Shown here: positions 1 to 6,232 of the stretch, piece by piece | Position numbering within the stretch: position 1 is the first letter of the stretch | Layout of the letters: the number at the start of each line of letters is the position of its first letter | NCBI GenBank assembly: GCA_029862935.1 | Contig: JAOTWK010000217.1 | Location: 1-6,232, forward strand | Source: Gemmatimonadota bacterium | GTDB taxonomy: Bacteria > Gemmatimonadota > Gemmatimonadetes > Gemmatimonadales > GWC2-71-9 | DNA: 6,232 nt | Reading direction: 5' to 3' | Program-made: the position numbers and the translations under genes | Notes under the pieces: model-generated | Database searches by the model: none | Told to the model about the DNA's origin: nothing | Seen by the model: only the letters and a program-made list of their open reading frames with translations

Positions 1-554
1 TCCACCACATCGAGATTGCGAGCCTCGGGCACGTCGAGCACCGGCGCAGCCCGAGTCCCGTGGAGCAGCTCCGGCGCGGCCTGCAGCTGCTCGACCATGC
101 GGTCCGAGAGATGCCACAGGTACTGCTCGAGGATCGGGAAATGCTCCTCGCAGACATCCAAGTGGTCGTCCCAGTCGAGCCGAAGCGTCAGCGTGTCCGT
201 CACGGCGGTAGCCTCGAGCCCCGATTCCGTCCGTGCCAGGAGATGCAGCAGGCCCACCGACGCGCCAGGACCTGCTTCGCCTTCCGGCTGGCCCGAGCGC
301 GCAAGCGCCACCTGGCCATCCACGACGAGGTACAGTGTCTCGACTTGCTCGTCCGCGGCGATGAGGGTACTGCCGCGCGGGAAGAACTCCTCGCGCGCGT
401 GCGCCGCAATCGCCGCGAGATGCGCTGCAGAGAGACGATCCATCTCCGGCAGCGTCCGGAAATACAACACCCGATCGAGCGGGCCGACCAACAGCGTCGC
501 GTTAGCCACGGGAGCCTTCGGCAGCACGAGCTCGATCGAGTCGTTCCCGCGCAT
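1..554 (-). CDS. Cyclic-nucleotide-binding-like domain protein, C-terminal end beyond the window (overlapping gene or frame-shifted tail of the transporter)
   Basis: An open frame reads leftward from ATG at 554 for 184 codons and leaves the window without a stop. Residues about 23-155 read as a CNB (CAP/PKA regulatory) fold. The entry helix and segment DRVLYFRTLPEMDRL (28-41) is followed by a helical stretch, then beta strands EEFFPRGSTLIAADEQ and VETLYLVVDGQVALA, typical of the CNB beta roll. A C-terminal helix follows (ILEQYLWHLSDRMVEQLQ). The phosphate-binding cassette is abnormal. Where CAP has G-E-L followed later by R-S, this protein has VGLLHLL and SGLEATA, so both the ribose-binding Glu and the phosphate-binding Arg appear lost, and cAMP/cGMP binding is doubtful. 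The start overlaps the upstream transporter frame by 53 bases, and an in-frame TGA lies two codons before the ATG. A weak GAGG lies about 13 bases upstream of the ATG. The domain probably belongs functionally to the upstream protein. The fold call is fairly sure; whether this is a separate polypeptide is not. Confidence 0.72.
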   Translation of the reverse strand, partial: MRGNDSIELVLPKAPVANATLLVGPLDRVLYFRTLPEMDRLSAAHLAAIAAHAREEFFPRGSTLIAADEQVETLYLVVDGQVALARSGQPEGEAGPGASVGLLHLLARTESGLEATAVTDTLTLRLDWDDHLDVCEEHFPILEQYLWHLSDRMVEQLQAAPELLHGTRAAPVLDVPEARNLDVV

Positions 555-557
555 GCT
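502..557 (-). other. Reading-frame switch zone between the HEAT transporter and the CNB domain
   Basis: Two minus-strand frames overlap here: the transporter frame ends at TAA 502-504 and the CNB frame opens at ATG 554, just after a TGA at 558-560. From 554 downstream, the transporter frame has G or C at 7 of 17 third positions and the CNB frame at 15 of 17. In the 15 transporter codons just before, it is 12 of 15. Coding signal therefore passes from one frame to the other near 554, a +1 step. Removing one base of the CCC run at 546-548 (GGG on the coding strand) would join them as ...ALKHARNDSIELVL... without a break. This may be a real mutation, a consensus sequencing error, or a start-within-gene overlap. 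No convincing slippery heptamer is visible. Confidence 0.6.
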
Positions 558-3330
558 TCAGTGCGGCCTCGTGACTCGGTGAGACCGGCGCGCACCGCTC
601 GAGCACGGGCGCCAGCGCCACGATCTCCAACTCGGCGGCATGGTGCGCCGCGACGGCACTCAGCGACTCCGTCGAGCTTTCCACCAACTCTCGCAACACG
701 ACCTCGTAGCCTGCCGTCGCACGATCTTCAGTCGCCACTGACCCCGGGTCGAGCACATCGTCGATCAAGTCCAGCAACGGCCCGCGCAGTGCTACCGGCG
801 CGAGATTCTCGAGCAACTCTCGACTCCCTGCCCGTGATTCCCGCCGGCTCGAATGCAGTCCACGATAGATACGCAAGTAATCGTCGTTCCGGCTCTGCAA
901 GTTCAGCAGGCGAAACACCCGTTCCACACTGTGCTGCTGCTTGTCGCGCAAAAGATCGACGAGCAGTGCATGGAGCGGACTGCGCCGGCGGGCATCCTGT
1001 TTGGCGCCAGCCTCGAGGGCTCGGCGCCACTGCATGAACTCTGTCGCCACGGCCAGCGTCTGCGGTGCCGCGCGTCCCAAGAACGCGCCATCGATGGAGA
1101 GATGCGGATGCTCCGTCGCCAGTCGGCCCAGCGCCCGCAAGATCTTGAACCGCACCATCCCGTCGGCTTCCTCGATCAAATGACTCGACAGGAGGTCGGC
1201 TGCTTGTTGCGTTCCGAAGGCACCGATGGCATGCGGCAGCTGGCGACGGACGGCGTGCGGCATTGTGGTGTCACGCAGCGCCTCGCCGAGCCGCGACACC
1301 ACCGGTGATCCCAACGAGATCAGCGTGCGTTGGACCTCGTCACGGAGTGAGCGTTGCGACAGCAGATCGAGCAGCACGGGAACGAACCGCACGCTGCCGA
1401 CTTCGCGCATCGCGGCAACCGCCGCCACTTGCACGTCGTCGTCGGGATTTCCCGCAAGGCGCGTGAGCGTCGCCTCGAACGCCGCATGCGGTTGTTGGAC
1501 AATCGCCTTGGCGAGCGCAATTTGAGCCTCCGGGCTCTCACCCTCGACTGACTCCAAGGCCTGTGCGGCGTCCGTGCCGGTGAGCCATCCACCAGCGACG
1601 AGACCGACCACCGCGGTCGCACGAACCTCAGGCGCCGGATCGTGATTGGCCCGTTCGAGCAGTCCCCGGTCCGGCAACATCACCGATTCTACGAGCAGCG
1701 CGGCGGCGCGTACCCCGGGGGTACCGTGTTCGCGGAGCCGCTCCACGATGGGAAGCACGTCGTCGCGGCCCGAGTCGGAGAACACCCCGAGCGCGTGCAC
1801 CACCACGGCCGGTGACGGGTGGTAGAGAATGAGCGCCGGGATGACGCGTACCTTGCCCTGTGCGGCAAGAATGTCGAGCGCGGCGACGACCTTCCGGTCG
1901 TCGATGTCGTTGAGCGTACTGAGCAGCGTCTCGAGTGACGCGAGGTCGAGCGCGGGAAACGCGAGTCGCGTCTCGGTGATCTCTTCGCTCAGCGTTTCCC
2001 GGAACACGTCCAGGTAGCGCCCACGCAACCGCACCGCCAAGACGATCCAGACGATTCCCAACGCGAGCGCAATGAACCCAAACACCGTCGCGCGCGTGGT
2101 CAGGGTGACGACGAGCAGGATGCCCAACGAGGCCAGCGCCTGGCCGCCCCGCTGTCCGAGCACATCGATCATCGCCTTGACCCGACCCCGCATCTCCATG
2201 GCGATCGGCACGAACAACAACTCGGTGCCGGTGCGATAGAGCGAGTGGCGCAGGCTGCCGTCAATCCCCTTGAGCAGCAACACGAACGTGAGTCCGCCGG
2301 CGACGGCAAATCCCACCGAGCCAAACACCAACAGGATCGGCACCGACGCGACCGCGGCGCTCACCCCTGCGCGCCGGACCAGCCACCCCACCACGAACAC
2401 CTGCACGACGAGCGAGATGACGTTGAGGGTGAGGTAGACGCTGGAAAAGAACTCGTCGAGCTGCTCGACGGGCACGAGCCGCGACGCCGTCAGCTTGAAC
2501 ACGAAGTCCACCACCGTGAACGTGACCGTGGAGACCAGGATGAGTGTCGCCACCGACCGCAGATACGGACGGTCCCAGATGTGACGGCCCACTTGGGCGA
2601 GGTCGACGGTGGGCCGCGGTCCCACGGACGCGACGACCCCTTCCACTCGCGCCAGCAGCCGCGGACCCAAGGACGCGAGCAAAAAGACGGCTGCGGCCGC
2701 CGCCACCAGGTGTCGCGCCGGAAAGATCTCGGAGAGGATACGCGCCAGGCCCGAACCCATGATCGCACCCAGCACGCTTCCCGATCCGATCACCGCGAAG
2801 ATGCGCTTGGCCTGGGTCACGGTGAACAGGTTGCCGAGCACCGTCCAGAACCGGACGACCACGATCGTGGCGAGCACGCCCGACCACGTGTACAGGGCAT
2901 AGAGGATCGGTGCCCCGCCCCAGGGAACCGCCAGCCAGAACGCAAAGGTCACCACGGCCGAGAACACCAGCCACCCGCTCAATTCGTGCTGGCTCGACAA
3001 CCGTTTGAGGAACGCGGGCCGGGAAAGCGTGAGCGGCAGTGCGATGACCGCGATCCCGAGGTACGCCCACGGCAGGTACCTCGCCGGGAGACTCGAGAGA
3101 AACAACGCGTCGCGCGCCGTCTCGAGCAGCGCGTGCCCGCACATGAACCCGAGCAGTGTCAGCAGCGCGCCGAGCACGTCCCCACGTTCGTCCGGACGAA
3201 TCCGGCCCAACGCGGCGAGGAACCGGGTGCCGGGAAGCGGAGCCGTGACGGTCGGCGACCCGGGCTCAGTCACAGGCGACCCGCACGGCAGAGCACCGAG
3301 CGCAACCAGTGCCGGTGCCCGCCCATACAC
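502..3330 (-). CDS. ATP/ADP translocase (TLC/Npt-like) family transporter with HEAT-repeat C-terminal region
   Basis: Predicted inner-membrane protein of 942 residues from GTG 3330. Residues about 49-434 carry 11-12 hydrophobic helices. The segment at 364-401, with RTGTELLFVPI followed by RGRVKAMIDVLGQRGG, matches the family signature of nucleotide translocases (a K/R-rich 'E-x-Y-x-P-x ... K-A-x-I-D ... R-x-G' pattern, recalled not searched). The loop TQAKRIFAVIGSGS (172-185) also suits the family. Residues about 460-740 are amphipathic helical pairs of HEAT type (for example PAPEVRATAVVGL and DDDVQVAAVAAM). Residues 750-942 are further helices. Known members exchange ATP/ADP or other nucleotides across membranes, but substrates of the HEAT-bearing bacterial branch are not established, so the substrate here is inferred. 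Start choice: GTG 3330 has AAGG seven bases upstream. GTG 3363 has no visible site. GTG 3273 (923 residues, MTEPGSP start) has only a weak GGGT, but codon bias becomes typical from there and it remains a good alternative. The last 17 codons have atypical codon use and overlap the CNB frame. Confidence 0.85.
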   Translation of the reverse strand: MYGRAPALVALGALPCGSPVTEPGSPTVTAPLPGTRFLAALGRIRPDERGDVLGALLTLLGFMCGHALLETARDALFLSSLPARYLPWAYLGIAVIALPLTLSRPAFLKRLSSQHELSGWLVFSAVVTFAFWLAVPWGGAPILYALYTWSGVLATIVVVRFWTVLGNLFTVTQAKRIFAVIGSGSVLGAIMGSGLARILSEIFPARHLVAAAAAVFLLASLGPRLLARVEGVVASVGPRPTVDLAQVGRHIWDRPYLRSVATLILVSTVTFTVVDFVFKLTASRLVPVEQLDEFFSSVYLTLNVISLVVQVFVVGWLVRRAGVSAAVASVPILLVFGSVGFAVAGGLTFVLLLKGIDGSLRHSLYRTGTELLFVPIAMEMRGRVKAMIDVLGQRGGQALASLGILLVVTLTTRATVFGFIALALGIVWIVLAVRLRGRYLDVFRETLSEEITETRLAFPALDLASLETLLSTLNDIDDRKVVAALDILAAQGKVRVIPALILYHPSPAVVVHALGVFSDSGRDDVLPIVERLREHGTPGVRAAALLVESVMLPDRGLLERANHDPAPEVRATAVVGLVAGGWLTGTDAAQALESVEGESPEAQIALAKAIVQQPHAAFEATLTRLAGNPDDDVQVAAVAAMREVGSVRFVPVLLDLLSQRSLRDEVQRTLISLGSPVVSRLGEALRDTTMPHAVRRQLPHAIGAFGTQQAADLLSSHLIEEADGMVRFKILRALGRLATEHPHLSIDGAFLGRAAPQTLAVATEFMQWRRALEAGAKQDARRRSPLHALLVDLLRDKQQHSVERVFRLLNLQSRNDDYLRIYRGLHSSRRESRAGSRELLENLAPVALRGPLLDLIDDVLDPGSVATEDRATAGYEVVLRELVESSTESLSAVAAHHAAELEIVALAPVLERCAPVSPSHEAALKHARERLDRARAAEGSRG

Positions 3331-3337
3331 TTTGGAA

Positions 3338-3341
3338 CCTT
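3338..3341 (-). promoter_or_regulatory. Ribosome binding site for the transporter gene (supports GTG 3330)
   Basis: The minus strand reads AAGG, then seven bases, then GTG at 3330. It is a short Shine-Dalgarno match, but the best among the three candidate starts and the reason for choosing GTG 3330. Confidence 0.45.
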
Positions 3342-3402
3342 GGCAGTCTATTTTCCATATCACATAGCAGGTGGTTTCGTACTAGGTGGGAAGAATAGCA
3401 TG

Positions 3403-3424
3403 GGCCACCCCGTTGCGGGTGGCC
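3403..3424. repeat. Perfect 8-bp inverted repeat (hairpin or operator dyad) in the leader of the dikinase gene
   Basis: GGCCACCC (3403-3410), loop CGTTGC, GGGTGGCC (3417-3424) is a perfect GC-rich dyad. It ends ten bases before the AAAGGGGG ribosome binding site of the rightward gene. In RNA it would form a stable stem next to the site of translation initiation; in DNA it could be a repressor operator. No T-run follows on either strand, so an intrinsic terminator is unlikely. Confidence 0.45.
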
Positions 3425-3434
3425 GTTGGTCGTT

Positions 3435-3442
3435 AAAGGGGG
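3435..3442 (+). promoter_or_regulatory. Ribosome binding site of the exported dikinase gene
   Basis: AAAGGGGG lies seven bases before ATG 3450. The purine run and spacing are strong and fix this ATG as the start, which also places an intact signal peptide at the N-terminus. Confidence 0.75.
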
Positions 3443-3449
3443 TTGGTGC

Positions 3450-3527
3450 ATGTCGTATTGGTCCAGTGTGTTGTCTGCCGTCGTCGTGGTTGCAGCGCTC
3501 GCCTTCCCGGCCGCGCCGGCCACGGCC
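3450..3527 (+). other. Sec-type signal peptide of the dikinase-like protein
   Basis: The N-terminus reads MSYWSSVLSAVVVVAALA, followed by a Pro/Ala-rich stretch and the A-T-A motif, with predicted cleavage between Ala26 and Gln27. The hydrophobic core is about 13 residues (7-19). No lipobox cysteine and no twin arginine are present, so cleavage by signal peptidase I is expected. The n-region lacks a Lys/Arg, which is slightly atypical. Supporting export, the only two cysteines seen in the 927 residues are Cys63 and Cys76, close enough to form a disulfide. Confidence 0.75.
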
Positions 3528-6232
3528 CAGGCGTTTCCTCCCCGACTCAGCCCAAGCCAGGCGGAGGAAGTGCGGGCAACGATCGATTCCATGCGCCGCG
3601 ACCCGCGCGGGCCGTATCTGCGTATCCGCTGGTTCTGCGCCGACGGGACCGTACAGCCGCCCCAGGGGAGCCCCTGTCGCGACCGGGGTGGCGGCGTGCA
3701 GTACGCGGAGTACAACGACCGCGCCACACGGCTGGCCCAGCTGGACGTGCACGTCGGGACCATTCTGCAGGCCACCTCGTTTGCGGCACTGTTCGACTCC
3801 GCACGCGCCGGGTACCGCCTGCGGGAACAGGTCGTCGCCCGTCACATCGAAGAGGTCGACGACGGCTGGGCGCTCCGCCGGGCGCGCTATTACCGCGGTG
3901 CCCGCCAGATCGAAGATGAGGAGCGCTCCGGCACGGCCATCCTCCAAGAGCTGCTCACCCGCCCCGCCTGGACGAGCCGGCACTTCCTGCTCGCGTATCA
4001 GCTGGTTGGCACCCTGCCGCACGTCGGCGTGGCCGGCGATCAGCGCACGCAGCTGATCCGGAACCTCGCCACCGAGATCGCGGTGCTCGACTCGGCCTTT
4101 CTCGACATTCGAGTGAAGATCCACTCGTTTCCCTCGCGGTCCGACCTCGACGCGGTCGAGCGGTTTGGCCGCGCGCGGACTCGCACGCCTGCCGTGCAGA
4201 CGAAACTTCGGGAACTGGCGACGGCACTCAGGGAGCAGTACGACGAACGCGCCACCCTCGACATGTTTGCGCAGTACCGGCGCGGGCTCAGCGGACCGGT
4301 TGTCGATCGGGTGCGCAGCGTGGAGGCCGCGCTCCGCTCGGGCAGTCGGGAAGATGGGCTTGCCCAACTCGGCGCGCTTGCGGTCGCGATCCGTGACGAG
4401 GTGAGTCGGAGCCGCGACGGCCGCCGCAATCTCGTGCTCCTCGGTCTCGCGCATGCCGCGCAAGAACAGGCGTTCGTGCTGGCACAGGCTCCTGCGGTGA
4501 CCGGGAACCGTCTGGCCCGCCTCAACCAGCTGGAACACTACTTCGCCCTGGCGTACGGCGCCGGACTACTCACGGCCCGTGAACGGGGCGCGCTCGCCGA
4601 AGAGATCGGCAGGCTGCGCATCGCCCCCACTCTCACGGCGCTCGATTACCGGCAGCACCTGCGTTATCTCGCGCGCAGTGTGGAATGGGCCGCTGCGACG
4701 GTGCGTGCGGTGTACGGTCCCGTGTACGAGCGGTACGCGCAATTCGAGCTCAAGGCCATGGGCTTCCAGGACGCCACGATTCGCGGCTCCGTTCTCCTGC
4801 CACTCGCGCAGGCGCTCGACGCGCTGCTCGCCGACGCCGATCGCATGCTGGGCACGTCGCACATAGTGCTCGGACGAGCGGTGAGCCAGGGAATTCGCGG
4901 ACTCAACCCCGGCGTCGCGTTACGCGTGCTCGAGGTCGCCCACGATGAGCGTGCCGGCGCCTCGGCCGACGCGACCAAGATCTACGTCCTGCCCGAGACG
5001 ACGCCCGAGTTGCGGCCCGTGGCAGGCGTGCTCACGCTCGGGGAGGGCAACCTGTTGTCGCACGTGCAACTCCTCGCCCGGAATCTGGGTATTCCCAATG
5101 CCGCCGTCTCGACCGCGCTGCTGTCGGTGCTCGAAACCGCCCGCGGCGACAGTGTGTTCTACGCGGTGTCGCCACTCGGTCGGGTGCTGGTCAAGCGGTC
5201 GGCGGAGCTCACCGCAGAAGAGCGCCAACTCGTCGAGCGGGGACGGGCGGTCGGCACTGAGCGATATCAACTCGATACCCGACGGCTGCGACTGGATCGG
5301 ACCGCACCGATTCCGTTGCAGGAACTCCGGCTCGAGCACTCCGGGGTCGTGGTCGGCCCCAAGGCAGCGAACCTCGGGCAGCTCGCCGCGTTCTTCCCGA
5401 CCCGGGTCTCCAAGGGGCTGGCTTTGCCGTTCGGCATGTTCTACACGCACGTGAACCGCCGCTTCGAATCCGAGCGGACGGCACTCGAGGACTTGCGGAA
5501 CGCGTACGTCGAAGCCGGCCGCATGCGCGCGCGTGGCGTCGACGAGGCCACGATCGATCGGTTCGTGTTCGACGCGTTGGCGCGAATGCGGCGCGCGATC
5601 ATGGAGTTGGAGTGGCTCCCCCAAACGCGCGACGCCGTGATCCAAGCCATGCGGGAGACGTTCGACGACGATCTGAGTGGCGGGCTGTTCGTTCGCAGCG
5701 ACACCAACGTCGAGGATCTACCGCAATTCTCCGGAGCCGGACTCAACCTGACCGTCCCGCACCAACGCACCGTCGATGGGATTCTCAACTCCATCAAACG
5801 GGTGTGGACCTCCCCGTTCAGCGAGCGCGCGTACTTGTGGCGAAAGCAGATCCTCGATGAGCAGGCCCAGATCTACCCGTCCGTGTTGCTGCTCGAGAGC
5901 GTCCATTCGGAGAAATCCGGGGTATTGATCTCGTCCGGACTTCAATTCGGTCGCGCCACCGACTTGACGATCGCCACGGCCGAAGGCGTCGGCGGTGCGG
6001 TCGAAGGCGAGGAAGCCGAAACGATCGTGGTCGGGAACGACGGAGTGGTGCGACTGCTTACCCAGGCCAAAGCACCGCAGCGCCGCGTGCTACTGAACAC
6101 GGGTGAGGGAGGCTCACAGATGGTGGCGGCGCAACTGCCCGACACGCTGCTTCGACCCGACGAGATCAGCCAATTGCAGGCGATGGTCGCGCAATGGAAA
6201 CGCCGAGTGCGCGACGCCGATCCAGGGACGAT
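3450..6232 (+). CDS. Exported dikinase-like protein: unknown helical domain, phosphohistidine domain and PPDK-type ATP-grasp domain (3' end beyond window)
   Basis: An uninterrupted frame of 927 codons runs from ATG 3450 to the right edge with no stop. Residues 1-26 form a signal peptide. Residues about 28-500 are mostly helical and unrecognised. Residues about 507-584 are a swivelling phosphohistidine domain: GNLLSHVQLLARNLGIPN places the acceptor at His538, and the 'LSHV..ARN' pattern resembles plant glucan water dikinase more than the G-G-x-T-S-H of PPDK. From about 628 a PPDK/PEP-synthase N-terminal ATP-grasp domain follows: GPKAANLGQL with Lys638, VRSDTNVEDLPQFSGAGL with Arg749, VLLLESVHSEKSGVLISS (812-829), and a glycine-rich EGVGGAVEGEE (845-855). 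The last ATP-grasp strand, expected to end in Q-x-R-P, would lie past the edge. No PEP/pyruvate TIM barrel is present up to the edge. In the family ATP's beta-phosphate passes via His to an acceptor; here the acceptor is unknown. A PEP-synthase label would be misleading given the domain order. Export of an ATP-using enzyme is odd. Confidence 0.85.
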   Translation, partial: MSYWSSVLSAVVVVAALAFPAAPATAQAFPPRLSPSQAEEVRATIDSMRRDPRGPYLRIRWFCADGTVQPPQGSPCRDRGGGVQYAEYNDRATRLAQLDVHVGTILQATSFAALFDSARAGYRLREQVVARHIEEVDDGWALRRARYYRGARQIEDEERSGTAILQELLTRPAWTSRHFLLAYQLVGTLPHVGVAGDQRTQLIRNLATEIAVLDSAFLDIRVKIHSFPSRSDLDAVERFGRARTRTPAVQTKLRELATALREQYDERATLDMFAQYRRGLSGPVVDRVRSVEAALRSGSREDGLAQLGALAVAIRDEVSRSRDGRRNLVLLGLAHAAQEQAFVLAQAPAVTGNRLARLNQLEHYFALAYGAGLLTARERGALAEEIGRLRIAPTLTALDYRQHLRYLARSVEWAAATVRAVYGPVYERYAQFELKAMGFQDATIRGSVLLPLAQALDALLADADRMLGTSHIVLGRAVSQGIRGLNPGVALRVLEVAHDERAGASADATKIYVLPETTPELRPVAGVLTLGEGNLLSHVQLLARNLGIPNAAVSTALLSVLETARGDSVFYAVSPLGRVLVKRSAELTAEERQLVERGRAVGTERYQLDTRRLRLDRTAPIPLQELRLEHSGVVVGPKAANLGQLAAFFPTRVSKGLALPFGMFYTHVNRRFESERTALEDLRNAYVEAGRMRARGVDEATIDRFVFDALARMRRAIMELEWLPQTRDAVIQAMRETFDDDLSGGLFVRSDTNVEDLPQFSGAGLNLTVPHQRTVDGILNSIKRVWTSPFSERAYLWRKQILDEQAQIYPSVLLLESVHSEKSGVLISSGLQFGRATDLTIATAEGVGGAVEGEEAETIVVGNDGVVRLLTQAKAPQRRVLLNTGEGGSQMVAAQLPDTLLRPDEISQLQAMVAQWKRRVRDADPGT

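Larger units (their letters stand above)
3331..3449. promoter_or_regulatory. Divergent intergenic region, probable promoters for both genes
   Basis: This 119-base gap separates two head-to-head genes, so both promoters should lie here, or slightly inside the transporter's N-terminal coding region if its real start is GTG 3273. Bases 3344-3400 are clearly AT-richer than the flanks. On the plus strand TTGGCA (3340-3345) is one mismatch from a -35 box, but the hexamer 17 bases on, CATAGC, is a poor -10. On the minus strand TGCTATGTGAT (about 3360-3370) resembles an extended -10 without a clear -35. Neither is good enough to name a transcription start. The arrangement permits shared regulation of the two genes. 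Confidence 0.4.

Noticed and set aside
540..560. Programmed ribosomal frameshift site
   Set aside because: No slippery heptamer or rare-codon/stop arrangement typical of +1 sites (such as that in prfB) is visible at the frame switch, so an indel or an overlapping start is simpler.
60..1037. Plus-strand 325-codon open frame
   Set aside because: It is antisense to both the CNB frame and the transporter C-terminus. Composition is Arg-rich and there is no recognisable motif.
3403..3424. Intrinsic terminator
   Set aside because: The stem is good, but neither side is followed by a T-run, and it lies upstream of genes on both sides, not downstream of one.
2245..4056. Plus-strand 603-codon open frame spanning the transporter, the intergenic region and the start of the dikinase gene
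   Set aside because: It is antisense to the well-supported transporter and then out of frame with the dikinase. Its translation is Arg/Pro/His-rich low-complexity sequence with no domain, typical of a shadow frame in high-GC DNA.
3360..4538. Minus-strand 392-codon open frame opposite the dikinase N-terminus
   Set aside because: It is a shadow of the dikinase gene, which has a strong ribosome binding site, a signal peptide and recognisable domains. The antisense product shows no recognisable fold.
4920..5645. Minus-strand 241-codon open frame
   Set aside because: It lies opposite the phosphohistidine and early ATP-grasp region of the dikinase, whose catalytic motifs are intact in the plus frame; this is a complementary-strand artefact.
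3450..6232. Standard cytoplasmic PEP synthase or PPDK
   Set aside because: The His domain precedes the ATP-grasp domain, no PEP-binding barrel is seen up to the edge, and a signal peptide is present.

Overview
This is a 6.2 kb window of high-GC bacterial DNA without tRNA, rRNA, CRISPR or insertion-sequence signals. It holds two long, divergently transcribed genes plus a third reading frame at the left edge. The strong GC bias at third codon positions and the signal peptide ending in A-T-A/Q would suit Gemmatimonadota or a similar environmental phylum. That placement is an impression, not a demonstrated assignment.

Left part, minus strand (3330 down to 502): a large membrane protein with an N-terminal transporter domain of the ATP/ADP translocase (TLC, Npt1/Npt2-like) type, followed by HEAT-like helical repeats and a further helical region. 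A second minus-strand frame starts inside its last 53 bases (ATG at 554) and runs off the left edge. It encodes a cyclic-nucleotide-binding (CNB) fold whose phosphate-binding cassette looks degenerate. In relatives, as I recall them, transporter, HEAT and CNB regions lie on one chain. Codon use here changes frame close to base 554, so the split looks like a +1 frame break of one ancestral gene, although an overlapping, translationally coupled gene pair is possible.

Middle (3331-3449): a short, locally AT-rich divergent intergenic region with ribosome binding sites on both sides and a perfect 8-bp inverted repeat in the leader of the rightward gene.

Right part, plus strand (3450 to the right edge, no stop inside the window): a long gene for an exported dikinase-like protein. 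It has a signal peptide, an unrecognised helical region of about 480 residues, a phosphohistidine swivelling domain (His538) and then a PPDK/PEP-synthase-type ATP-grasp domain. The order, with His domain before ATP domain, is that of plant alpha-glucan water dikinases and not of PEP synthase or PPDK.

The main point of interest is the combination: an apparently extracytoplasmic, ATP-grasp, phosphohistidine-type enzyme sits back to back with a nucleotide-translocase-like transporter. A working hypothesis is that the transporter supplies or recovers nucleotides for phosphotransfer outside the cytoplasm. This rests on neighbourhood and domain reading only.
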